From: Chloroflexota bacterium
GTDB taxonomy: Bacteria; Chloroflexota; UBA11872; UBA12225
DNA: 64,000 bases
Direction: 5' to 3'
Assembly (NCBI GenBank): GCA_030447525.1
Contig: JAUJOR010000005.1
Coordinates: forward strand, 289,307-353,306
The notes beneath the pieces were generated by a model, which saw only the letters and a program-made list of their open reading frames with translations, was not told the DNA's origin and did no database searches. The position numbers were made by a program, and so were the translations under genes. Shown here piece by piece: positions 55,134 through 63,779 of this stretch. The first letter of the stretch is position 1. Each line of letters begins with the position of its first letter.

Positions 55134-56039
55134 TCACGTGACCGAGTCCCGTTGCTTGGGGTAGGGGTGGCGCGCGCCGGCCACGGTCACTGTGCGGCGC
55201 GCGGGGCCGACAGCGAAGGCGTAACGGTGCATGCCTGGGTGGCGGACGCGGCGCACGCCGGCGGCGGCCAGGGCCGTGCCCAGCCAGACGGCGGAGTCGT
55301 CGCCCGGCCGGCGCGGCGGGGCGCCCCAGCGGCGCAGGAGTCGCTCGGCGTAGGCGTGGCCCCGTTCGCCGCCCCGGACTTTCTGCCGCGCCCGGTCGGA
55401 GAAGACCGTCCCATCGGGCAGCAGGGCCAGCGTACGGGGGGTGGCCCGGCCCAGGTATGTTGCGTTGGCCGCCTGGTACACGATTCCCACGTGGCCGGGG
55501 AACACCTCCGACCCATCGGCGCGGCACCGGGGCAGCGGGTCGCTGAAGGAGACCACGCCGCGCACGCCCTCCTGCGCGGCCAGCTCCCACACGCGGGCCA
55601 GCATCCAGCTCTTGGCGTTGGCCGGGACGCGATCGGCCAGCACGAGCCGGCCGAGCTCGAGGCTTTCGCGGTAGGGCACCAGGAGCGGGAACACGGTGGT
55701 GAGCACGGCGGCCCGTGCGGGGACGGCCAGCACCACCACGCCCGCCAGGGCGCCGCCCCGCTCGTACAGGCCATAGCGCAGCCGGGCCGCCGGGTAGCTC
55801 CCGGTGTAGTGGTTGCGCTCGCAGTACGCGCGGGCGGTGGCGTCGTCGCGGATGGGCGCCACCTCGTAGCGGGCGCGGTCGAACCCGCCCTCGCTGCGGT
55901 GACGCCAGGAGTGCCGGCGGTCGGCCCAGCGGAGGCACAGCCCGCAGTCGGGCGTGAGAAACGACAGCTGCCGGGCCGGAATGCCGGTGGTGGACGTCAC
56001 CACCGTCGTACCCCGTGCCTCGGGGGCGCCGGGCGCCAC
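55134..56039 (-). CDS. Mom-like DNA-modification protein (GNAT fold)
   Basis: 301 residues. The core YCERNHYTGSYPAARLRYGL, GALAGVVVLAVP, ELGRLVLADRVPANAKSW and VVSFSDPLPR...GIVYQAANATYLGR follows the pattern of phage Mu Mom and its relatives, which convert adenine to N6-carbamoylmethyladenine to block restriction. The GNAT-like core is complete; the last 100 residues are unrecognised. The start is a GTG; an ATG with GAGGAG just upstream is in another frame. Assignment is by eye and substrate is inferred. Confidence 0.65.
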   Translation of the reverse strand: MAPGAPEARGTTVVTSTTGIPARQLSFLTPDCGLCLRWADRRHSWRHRSEGGFDRARYEVAPIRDDATARAYCERNHYTGSYPAARLRYGLYERGGALAGVVVLAVPARAAVLTTVFPLLVPYRESLELGRLVLADRVPANAKSWMLARVWELAAQEGVRGVVSFSDPLPRCRADGSEVFPGHVGIVYQAANATYLGRATPRTLALLPDGTVFSDRARQKVRGGERGHAYAERLLRRWGAPPRRPGDDSAVWLGTALAAAGVRRVRHPGMHRYAFAVGPARRTVTVAGARHPYPKQRDSVT

Positions 56040-56255
56040 AGTCCATCAGAGTCAGCGTTCATGGCGGTTGCTCCTCATGGGTACCGGTGTGGGGGAGGGG
56101 CCGGCGGCGAGCGCCCGGAAGCCGCGGCCGCTGGGCGTGTGATCGGGTTGCTCTGAGGCGGGACTGCGCATTCCGGCGGCCGCTGTACCCCGGGAAAGCC
56201 GCCCGACGAGGCGGGCGCGGGAGAGGCCGGACCGCTCCCGCGCCGGCCGTGCGGG

Positions 56256-56705
56256 TCAGGCGTCCAGCTCGCCCAGCGCCACGCGCACCTCATGGTCGGT
56301 GTAGCCCGGCAGACGGAGCCCGGCGTGGAGTCGGCGCTGCACGTCGTTCCAGTTGACGAGCGTCGTCGCGGTCTCGGCCGGCTGCATCGCCAGCCAGTCC
56401 AGCAGCATGGCGGCGCGCACGGCCGAGCGCGCCACGCTGCGGCTCTGGGGCAGGAGGACGATGCCGGCGTGCCGGCGGCCGCTCTGGAGGAACGCCGCGT
56501 GGGTGCGCCGGAAGTCTCGCCGGTCGAAGGAGAGCAGCACCCGACCCGCGGCGGCGGCGAACGCCAGCTGGGACGCGTCGGTTTGCCCCAGCGTCCCGGC
56601 CTCGCCAGCGGTAAGCACGTCGACGCCCCGCGCTCGCAGGGCGTCGGTCAGGCGGCGGTTGACGTTCTCGTCTGCGTAGACGCCCGGGCGGGCGTTAGGC
56701 GTCAC
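56256..56705 (-). CDS. DUF5615 PIN-like toxin candidate
   Basis: 149 residues: YADENVNRRLTDALRARGVDVL and RVLLSFDRRDFRR are the Asp-bearing motifs of DUF5615/Mut7-C PIN-like nucleases. Its GTG overlaps the TGA of the DUF433 gene (GTGA), the usual antitoxin-toxin arrangement for this pair. The length is above the usual 110-120 because of an added C-terminal segment. Confidence 0.8.
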   Translation of the reverse strand: MTPNARPGVYADENVNRRLTDALRARGVDVLTAGEAGTLGQTDASQLAFAAAAGRVLLSFDRRDFRRTHAAFLQSGRRHAGIVLLPQSRSVARSAVRAAMLLDWLAMQPAETATTLVNWNDVQRRLHAGLRLPGYTDHEVRVALGELDA

Positions 56706-56959
56706 CGTCCCCGAACTCGCGCAGCAAGGCGTCGAGGCTCCGCGCGGTGGCGCTGGTAGTAGGCCAGGGCGTCGGCGACGTCCTCCGCGCTCAGGTGCGG
56801 GAAGTCGTAGAGCACCCCCGCCAGCCCGCCGGCCTCGCGCGCCAGCACGACGGAGCGCACCGTCGTGCGCGTCCCGCGCACCGTCGGCTCGCCCCCTGGA
56901 TCTCCGGGTCGCGCACCACGCGCGACACGCCGGCGGGGAGTCTGGGTCGTCGTCGTCAT
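56702..56959 (-). CDS. DUF433 antitoxin-like protein, with a locally shifted frame
   Basis: 85 residues. GGEPTVRGTRTTVRSVV and DFPHLSAEDVADALAYY match DUF433 antitoxins. The residues before GGEPT (ARGARPGDP) are not family-like, but the +1 frame at that place reads RVVRDPEIQG, which is. A pair of compensating indels, one in a run of G, is therefore likely. The ATG has GAGAGGAAGG upstream. Confidence 0.7.
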   Translation of the reverse strand: MTTTTQTPRRRVARGARPGDPGGEPTVRGTRTTVRSVVLAREAGGLAGVLYDFPHLSAEDVADALAYYQRHRAEPRRLAARVRGR

Positions 56960-57085
56960 CTTTAGACCTTCCTCTCGAGTATACGGCCGACCATCCGGGT
57001 CGCTGAGCTCCCGGGTAGTGGGTAGTGGGCCGGTGGCAGTCCGGCACACGGGTGCTCCGGCTGCAGCGCGTCGCGCTTGCTTCCA

Positions 57086-57388
57086 TCAGGGGTCACCCTC
57101 CAGGTCCTCGATGTCGGCCACCGCAGCGGCGTCCACCTCCGCCTCGTCGAAGAACACCGTCAGCCTGTTGACGCCCTCAGCGAAGTCCGTCGGAATGTCG
57201 TAGCCGTCCGGCCACCCGTCGAGGCACGCCCGCAGCGTGCGCGCCAGGTCCGGGTCTGGTGCGTCTACCTGCGCGCCGAGCACCACACCGCGCACGAAGA
57301 ACGTGAAGCGCCAGCGCGTTCCGACGACTTCCGCCTCCTCGTTTTCATCTCTTCTGGATGCCTCGTTTTCCACCGACACTTCGTTCAT
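57086..57388 (-). CDS. Small acidic hypothetical protein
   Basis: 100 residues, strongly acidic (NEVSVENEASRRDENEEAEV and DEAEVDAAAVADIEDLEGDP at the ends), with a central RWRFTFFVRGVVLGAQV strand pair. Not recognised; of the type common on plasmids and phages. ATG at 57388. Confidence 0.5.
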   Translation of the reverse strand: MNEVSVENEASRRDENEEAEVVGTRWRFTFFVRGVVLGAQVDAPDPDLARTLRACLDGWPDGYDIPTDFAEGVNRLTVFFDEAEVDAAAVADIEDLEGDP

Positions 57389-57662
57389 CGTGATCGCGCT
57401 CCCGTACTCTTGCTCAGCCCCGTACCGGGCGCCTGTCCAGTCGCCGGGGAGCGCCCGCCGTCGAGGGCAGTCGCGTCGCCGTCCGTGCCGGCGGTGACGC
57501 GAGCACCCCCACATTCCACCCCGGGCCAGGCTGGCCGGCATTTCCGGCACGACGCCCTCCGCCCGCCGTGCCGTCGTCGCCTGCACAGCGTCACCATGGC
57601 GACACCGTTTGCGGGCGCGCACAGGCGCCGCGGACCGTGCCCATCCGGCAGCAGATGGTCTC

Positions 57663-58698
57663 TCACTCCTGGTGGGGATCAACTGGCTCTGAGGACTCGA
57701 TCCGCTCCAGGGCGTCGAGCGGCAGGCTGTAGGTCACCCGCAGCCGGTCGTTGCCGTGCCTGCGGAGCTTGGGGAACTCCACCCGTGCCATCCAGGCGGG
57801 ATCGGTGGTGGCACGGGCGGGGTTGTGAGCGGTGCGGTTCGCCGACCAGTAGACCAGCCGCACGACGCCGGCGCGCCCGGTGAGACCCGGGCGCCCGGGG
57901 ACTGGTTGGAGGCAGCGCACCCGGACGCCCGGCTCCAGCCCTACAGGCTCAGGGGTCGGGCGCAGCAGCCGCAGGCCCCAGCGCCGGTCGGTGCGCGCAC
58001 CGGCTGAGGCGCGTGGAGGCTGCCGGCGCGCCAGTCGGTGCCGGCGACGTGCGCCTCGGCGGACGAGGCGCTCCCGTAATGCCCGGAGGACGGTCGCCTC
58101 GAGCCTCCGGCGGCGGGCAGATCGGCCGGGTCGAGGTAGAGGCAGCGGGCTGCCACGGAAGTAGGGGCGCTCGCCCTGGTCCATATACCGGCGCAGCACG
58201 TGCGCCGGTAGCCGGGCGACGCGCTCCACCCGGTGGGGCGTCAAACCCCACCGCCGCCAGGTGTGCAGCCCGAGGTCGTAGAGCCGCCGGTGGACGGCGT
58301 CGGGCGTCCGCCCCAGGTGGGACGCGATCTCCGCGCGGGTGTAGATCCCGGCGCCTCCTGGAGGTACCAGTCGTCGTCGGCCGTCCAGGGTTCGTCGGCG
58401 CCCGACGCCGATGCCGGCCGCGACCCACGCCCGGCGGAAGCCGGGAAGTGGCGCAGCACGGCGTAGCTCGAGGGTACGCCCGCGCCGGGCCCCTGCTGTC
58501 CCGGTCGAACGACCGGTCGACCAGCGCGTGCCAGGCTTCGGTAGAGGTCGGGGCTTCGCCGTGCGCGCGGTAGAAGGCGCGCAGGGCCGCGAGCACGCGC
58601 GCCCTCGTCCACCACGCGCGGCGGGGGCCGACCCGCCGTCGCCCGTTGCGCCCCGTCGCACCTCTGGCGGGCGATTCCGTCCCTGCACGCGTGGCCAT
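57663..58698 (-). pseudogene. Frameshifted HTH-type phage/plasmid protein gene
   Basis: Protein-like segments appear in three successive frames. WWTRARVLAALRAFYRAHGE is in one; PSSYAVLRHFPA is in the second; RAEIASHLGRTPDAVHRRLY and later VYWSANRTAHNPARATTDPA with VEFPKLRRHGNDRLRVTYSL are in the third. Together they make a protein of about 340 residues with a WTRxxVLxALRxF repeat and an HTH. At least two indels would be needed to join them. The starting ATG at 58698 has GGGAG upstream. Confidence 0.6.
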
Positions 58699-58710
58699 CT
58701 CCCGACTCCC

Positions 58711-58917
58711 TCACTCCCGTGCGCCGGCTACCGCCTTCGCCTCCCGGAGCGCACCCGGAGCCATGGTCAGCAGCGTGACGAACTTCGGCAGCGGGCATTC
58801 GCGGCACAGGTCGGGTGAGACTTCGTGGGTGCCACAAGCGCAGCAGACGGCGCTCATGGCCCCGAACAGGCGGGCGAACGACACCTGTCGGGCCGGCGCC
58901 CCGGCCAGCAGCGTCAT
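58711..58917 (-). CDS. Small zinc-ribbon-like protein
   Basis: 68 residues with CCACGTHEVSPDLCRECP, a probable Cys4 zinc site. The ATG overlaps the end of the upstream ParB-like gene (ATGA), and its stop is 12 bases before the next start. Unknown family. Confidence 0.55.
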   Translation of the reverse strand: MTLLAGAPARQVSFARLFGAMSAVCCACGTHEVSPDLCRECPLPKFVTLLTMAPGALREAKAVAGARE

Positions 58918-59625
58918 GGCCGGCGCGCTCGGGGCCGGAGCGCCGATCCGGGCTCGCCGGCGCCGGCGCCGTCCCTCTGGCCGCGGCGCGCTGGCCCCGG
59001 CTCACGAGGGCCTCGATGCAGGGGACGCTCAGCCCGCGGGTGGCGACCAGGTGGGCGACCCCCGCTGCCGCTCGGGTCGGCGACGGTGGCCAGCACCCGC
59101 GCTGCCGTCACCGGGTTTTTCGTTGCGGCCGTAGAGGGCCTGTACCTCTGGGTCGAGGCGCAGGATCAGGAAGCGCTGCTGCACGGTCGCGGCCGGCACG
59201 CCCACCCGCCGGGCCACGTCCGCCTGGGTGGCGTTGCCGTTGAGCAGGCGCTGGAACGCGTGCGCCTCCTGCAGCGGCGAGAGGTCACTACGCTGCATGT
59301 TCTCCACCAGCATGAGGCTCGAGCTCGCTCACGCTTGCCGACGGCGCGTGCGACGGCGGGTACCTCGGCGAGCCCCCCGCCTCGCCGCGGCCAGCCGGCG
59401 ATGGCCGGCCACGACGACCCCGTCGGGAGTGACGAGGAGGGGCTGCAGGACGCCCCCGTGCGCCGATCGAGGCGGCCAGCGGCTCGATGTCCGTGGCGTC
59501 GATGTCGCCGCGCGGGTTGAGCGGATTCGGGCGCAGGGCGGCGAGTGGCCAGAGCGCGAACGAGTCACGAGACGGGTCGGGGTGCCACATGGGTCGGTCG
59601 GGCCGGAGATGGGTGTGGTGTTCAT
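58915..59625 (-). pseudogene. ParB-like gene with several frameshifts
   Basis: The ATG at 59625 has AAAGGAG upstream. The ParB core is split between frames: ALRPNPLNPRGDIDATDIEP in one, LQPLLVTPDGVVVAGHRRLA in the next, then MLVENMQRSDLSPLQEAHAF followed by TQADVARRVGVPAATVQQRF (the ParB HTH) in another. At least three or four single-base indels would restore a continuous ParB of about 230 residues. No parA lies nearby. Confidence 0.7.
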
Positions 59626-59638
59626 GCGATGCACTCCT

Positions 59639-60846
59639 TTAGATGGATGGCGGCGACAGATAGCCGTGTGACCGCGGAGCGGGCGGACAGACGTGCCGCC
59701 CGCTCCGCGCGCCAGACCGGCCGCGTCCGAGGACGCGCGTCAGGCGCGGCCTGACGCCCAGGGCCTGTCTCGACCGCGGCGCGGCAATCACGGGCTGCTG
59801 CGCGAACGCCCCGAGCGCCTCCCGCAGGCCGTCCGCGGCCGTGAGCGCGCTGGCGTCATGCAGGCCGTCCAGGTAGGCGAGCGCGCGAGCGCCGCGATCA
59901 GGGCGGAGAGGCGGTCGCTCGCGCCGTCCGGCCACGCCGGTGCCATCCCGGAACCGGGCGGAGCCGCGCCGTCGTGCTGCCCCTGGCACTCCTGGCCGGC
60001 GCAGTGCCAGTCCAGTCCTGCGCCCGGATCGTCCGCCGCCGGGGTGGCGGTCAGGGCGCCGAAGGGCAAGGCGGCGGCCCCGGCCGCCACCCGCGCCCGG
60101 CGCGCGGTCGCCAGGTCGCACGTCGTGAGCTTCCCCTGCTGGCGGAGCGTGTCGGCCAGGCCCGCCTGGGCCGCGCGGGGGAGCCGGACGGCCTCTCTCG
60201 CGGCGTGCGCGGAGAGCGCCCCGCTGGCCAGCGCCGCCCGGAGATCGGGGTGCAGCCCCCGCAGACGCAGGCGCTGGCGGACGCTCTGCGGCGCGAGGCC
60301 GGTGGCGGCCACGATCTCCTGCTCGCTCCGGCCGGTGGCGGCCATGCGCTCGACGGCGGCCAGCTCGGCGGCGAGGTTGGCCCGGCGAGTGGCGTGCTTG
60401 GCCACGGCCACGGTGCTGCCCACCAGGCCGGCGGCCTCCACCACCAGGCAGGGGATGTCGTGCAGCGCCACCTGGCGGGCGGCCTTGACGCGGCGCCGCC
60501 CGTCCAGTATCCACAGCCCGCCGTGGGCGCGATCGCCGGGCTTCGAGGACGCGGTCAGGAGCACGGGCTCGAGCAGCCCCAGGCGTTTGATGCTCTCGAC
60601 CAGGGTGCGGTCGGGTGGCGGGCCCACCAGCTCCTCGTCCGGCGGCAGGCGGTCGAGCCGGACGTGACGCAGGCGGGGGATGAGCGGACTTTCAGGCAGC
60701 AGGGCGAGCTGCTCCGCCTCGCGCGCGTCCGCGTGCTGGGGCTCAGGCGACAGTTTGACGTCGATGGCTTCAGTGCCCATGGGGGCTCCTTCCTCGGGCG
60801 AGCGGACGCCCGCAGCGCCCGTGGCGTGATCTTCCCCGGTGGTCAT
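59639..60846 (-). pseudogene. ParB-like protein gene with one frameshift
   Basis: From ATG 60846 the frame has a ParB N-domain (LPPDEELVGPPPDRTLVESI, LWILDGRRRVKAARQ) and HTH (GRSEQEIVAATGLAPQSVRQ). At about 59890 the frame is lost inside ALIAALA; the next frame continues ALAYLDGLHDASALTAADGL to a stop at 59639. A one-base indel would give a protein of about 400 residues. It follows the 60849-61619 gene by two bases. Confidence 0.7.
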
Positions 60847-60848
60847 GG

Positions 60849-61619
60849 CTAGCACTCCACCTCCTCCACCGGGACGCCGTTGCGCGTGACCGCGCCGGCC
60901 CGCTCGAGCGCCTGGCGGTGACTCCCGCCGGCGGGGTCGCTCACCACCACCACGCGGCTGATGGGGAAGCTGGCGAAGGCCGCCGGGGTGTAGCGCCGGG
61001 CGTACCCGAGCGGGAAGGGCGGCGGGCACTTCGCCAGGTAGCGGAAGGCGGGCATCGTTCGCTCGACGGCGCGGTAGCCGTGGGCGTGGCCGACCGCGAT
61101 CCCGCCGTCCACGTCCTCCCACCACAGGCCGGCGCACATCGCCGGGGGCGCCCGACACACCATGTGCTCGGGCAGGATTTTGGGGCACCACATCAGCGGC
61201 CCGCCGGCCTCGACCCGATCGGCGAAGTACGGAGCCGGGTCGTCGATCCAGGCGCTGGCGTGGACCAGAACGTGGCGGGTCTCCCGGCTCAGGAGGGAGA
61301 AATCGAGGTTCCGGGGCAGCCGCCGGGACAGACCGAATCGGCGGACCTCCTCCAGGATGTCGGCGACGTTGGCGTAATGCACTGAGCCGACCCAGTCGAA
61401 GACGTGGTGCACGCCCCCGCGGCGCGGATCGGGTACGAGGGTCACGCCCACCGGCCTGATCCCCAGGGCCTGCTGCCGGTCGCTATCGATCGGGATCGGG
61501 GGGTCGAGCAGGAAGTCCTCCAGCGGCCGGCCTGTGGGGGAGAGACCGCACTCGGCGTAGACACCTCCCTGGACGCGGTAGCCGCAGCCCCGTTGCACGG
61601 GGATGGCTTTAGCAGTCAT
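60849..61619 (-). CDS. Hypothetical phage/plasmid-type protein
   Basis: 256 residues, not recognised. Cys and Trp residues cluster in WCPKILPEHMVCRAPPAMC and GLWWEDVDGGIAVGHAHGY, suggesting metal binding. Intact, and co-directional with the ParB-like gene, two bases away. Confidence 0.6.
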   Translation of the reverse strand: MTAKAIPVQRGCGYRVQGGVYAECGLSPTGRPLEDFLLDPPIPIDSDRQQALGIRPVGVTLVPDPRRGGVHHVFDWVGSVHYANVADILEEVRRFGLSRRLPRNLDFSLLSRETRHVLVHASAWIDDPAPYFADRVEAGGPLMWCPKILPEHMVCRAPPAMCAGLWWEDVDGGIAVGHAHGYRAVERTMPAFRYLAKCPPPFPLGYARRYTPAAFASFPISRVVVVSDPAGGSHRQALERAGAVTRNGVPVEEVEC

Positions 61620-61765
61620 CGCTGTACGCTCCTTATCGTGTGCCGGCGCGGTGGGCGCCGGACTCGCGTTGGTGCCTCGCTTCGTGTTCGGCCGTCTGTG
61701 TCATCGTCGTGCGTCCTTTCTTGTCTTACGGGAGCGGTCCGGCGGAGATGCCGGACCGCTCGGGC

Positions 61766-62122
61766 TCAGCGGCGCAGGCGCCGCTCCCAGTCGGCGCACA
61801 GCGAGCACGGCCCGCGACGCCGGTCCCACGTGCAGACGCGGACGTGCTGCCGGGCCATCCCCTCGGCCGCGTGGTAGCCCTCGTGCGTCAGCGCCGGCGG
61901 GCCGTAGGCCAGGTAGCCCCGGAAGGAGGTGCAGGCCCGGCGCCGCCACTCTGCGGGGAGGTGATCGTCTGGCGTCGCGTCCTCGATGGCGACCACCAAT
62001 GCCGCGATCCTGTCCTCAAGCAGTGCGATCCGTCTGAGAGCGCCCTCGAGCGCAGGCGCCGCCGCCGTCCACTCTGAAGGCGCCTCGCCCGCATCGACGT
62101 CGGCGATGCTCGGCGTGGTCAT
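61766..62122 (-). CDS. Hypothetical protein with C-terminal Cys cluster
   Basis: 118 residues: a helical N-terminal half (LEGALRRIALLEDRIAALVVAI) and a C-terminal VCTWDRRRGPCSLCADWERR that could bind zinc. Not recognised; typical of phage or plasmid accessory genes. Confidence 0.5.
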   Translation of the reverse strand: MTTPSIADVDAGEAPSEWTAAAPALEGALRRIALLEDRIAALVVAIEDATPDDHLPAEWRRRACTSFRGYLAYGPPALTHEGYHAAEGMARQHVRVCTWDRRRGPCSLCADWERRLRR

Positions 62123-62180
62123 GTCCGGCAGTCCTTTCTGTTCGGTCACGGCGAGAGGCACATGTGTCCTTGCGGCTCGC

Positions 62181-62627
62181 TCAGCAGCCATTGGGCGCGG
62201 CTCCGGTGTCGTAGGCACCGGCGGCGATCTCCAGGCCCAGGGCGCCGGCCTCCTGCTCGATCCGGTCGCGCAGTGAGGCCGCCCGCTCCTGCACGCCACC
62301 CGGCGCGTTGTCCGGCGCGTCCGCCCACGGGCCGCCCACGTAGTGGCGCAGCGAGGTGAGCATCACGACGCCGTTGGCGCGGCGCAGGTAGCCAGCGACA
62401 ACAGACAGGTGATGGATCGGCGCGCCGCTCTCATCGCGCGTCCAGCGGAAGGTCAGTCGGAGGAGCGGCTCCACGTTCGGCCCGCGGCGGCGGAGCTCCT
62501 GGAGAAACTCGTCCGGGCTGCTGAACACCACCCGGACGGCGTCTGTCGCCGGCGGCGCGGGTGCTTCTAACGCGGGCGAGCGAGAGCCGTCGAGCGTCGT
62601 AGTGCGGTCAGTGCTTCGTTCCGGCAT
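62181..62627 (-). CDS. Hypothetical protein
   Basis: 148 residues with VVFSSPDEFLQELRRRGPNV and RANGVVMLTSLRHYVGGPWA; the look is that of a small alpha/beta protein. Not recognised. Ends in NGC. Confidence 0.5.
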   Translation of the reverse strand: MPERSTDRTTTLDGSRSPALEAPAPPATDAVRVVFSSPDEFLQELRRRGPNVEPLLRLTFRWTRDESGAPIHHLSVVAGYLRRANGVVMLTSLRHYVGGPWADAPDNAPGGVQERAASLRDRIEQEAGALGLEIAAGAYDTGAAPNGC

Positions 62628-62825
62628 CGGACTTCCTTTCTAGAGCTGGTCTTGCGGGTGCAGCGACAGGGCCCATCAGAGGGCTCGGGTCCAGCGACAG
62701 GCCGGGGGAGGCAGTCCGGTCGAGCGGGGAGCGGCCGTAGTGCGCGCAACACCGGGGCGAAGGCCGCCCGACCACCCGCTTGCGTCGCGGCAGCGGTGAC
62801 GCGTCTGGACGGTCTGGCGGTCTGG

Positions 62826-63060
62826 TCAGGAGCGGCCTCGTTCGCGCTGGCTGATGCGGGCGCCGTCGTGCCCGACGATCACGCGGTCGAGCACGTCGAG
62901 CTCCGGCAGGGCGCCGGCAGGGCGCCGGCTGCGGCGACGTCGGAGGTGAAGCGCACGTCGTGCGTCGGCGGCGCCGGAAACGCGGTTGACCTCGCCGGCG
63001 ACGCAGGAGGACACGTGCGGCGTGTCCCGGTGGGCCAGGTTGCTGATGACCACCCATCAG
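62826..63060 (-). pseudogene. RadC/JAB-like fragment split by an 11-base duplication
   Basis: HDVRFTSDVAAAGALP in one frame and ELDVLDRVIVGHDGARISQR in the next match the C-terminal part of RadC-family proteins. The frame changes at a tandem duplication of CCGGCAGGGCG (62903-62913, 62914-62924); deleting one copy rejoins them. The HxHPSG metal motif is not found. GGAGG lies ahead of the frame. Confidence 0.6.
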
Positions 63061-63096
63061 GAGATGCAGAGCACCTCCCGGTGCTCCTGCTGCCGC

Positions 63097-63360
63097 TCAG
63101 GCGTCGGGGTCGTCGCGCCCCTCAGCAGCAGCGTCCGCCGTGGCGTCGTCTTCGTCTGCTTCGTCTTCGTCGTATTCGTCGCCGGCCGGCGTGCGCTGCC
63201 AGTCGGTGACGAACCGGCTCAGCGCGGAGCCCCAGAACCCCTCGATCACGTCCCGGATGCAGACCGAGAGCACGGCGGGCGTGACCGGCTCTTCCTCCCG
63301 GGAGACCAGCACCGGGATGTCCAGGCGGACGGTGTAGGCACGCCGCGCTGGCTCAGCCAT
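63097..63360 (-). CDS. Small acidic-tailed hypothetical protein
   Basis: 87 residues: a folded half (AYTVRLDIPVLVSREEEPVT) and a very acidic tail (DEYDEDEADEDDATADAAAE). Its start overlaps the end of the 63353-63583 gene by 8 bases. Unknown. Confidence 0.5.
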   Translation of the reverse strand: MAEPARRAYTVRLDIPVLVSREEEPVTPAVLSVCIRDVIEGFWGSALSRFVTDWQRTPAGDEYDEDEADEDDATADAAAEGRDDPDA

Positions 63361-63583
63361 CGCTGCCTCCCTCCTGCGCTGTGGGGGCCGCCGGGCAGGC
63401 CGAATCGTCGAGATCGACCGACCACGCGGCGCCGAGCTCGTCCGTGACCCGTAAAGCGCCCACTTGCGCAGCCGGATCGAGCTGGAGGCGTCTCGCCGCG
63501 AGAGCCGCCGCTTCGGGGTTGTCGGCGTCGAGATCGATCTCCCGCACGACGCGGTACCGGGTCTGGCCACGCTGCTGCGTCAT
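63353..63583 (-). CDS. Small hypothetical protein
   Basis: 76 residues (YRVVREIDLDADNPEAAALA ... RVTDELGAAWSVDLDD), like short proteins that recur on actinobacterial and Chloroflexota plasmids. ATG at 63583 with GGAAGGAG nine bases upstream. Co-translated with the next gene. Confidence 0.55.
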   Translation of the reverse strand: MTQQRGQTRYRVVREIDLDADNPEAAALAARRLQLDPAAQVGALRVTDELGAAWSVDLDDSACPAAPTAQEGGSDG

Positions 63584-63779
63584 CGCCGTCATCTCCTTCC
63601 TGCGGGTGCTTCCCGACCTCGAGGTGCGCCGCTCTGCCGCCACCGGGCAGGGAGATGCTGAGCGGCTGCGCTGCACGCGGGATGCAGGACGCACCGCTCC
63701 CGTCGAGGGCAGAGCCACGCTCGATAGCGCGCGAGCCGATGTCAGCCACGCGCAGCGCCTTCTCCCCGTGCCGCCCCGT

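Noticed and set aside
54741..56156. A 471-codon plus-strand frame opposite the Mom-like gene
   Set aside because: It lacks recognisable motifs and is the shadow of the minus-strand gene in high-GC DNA.
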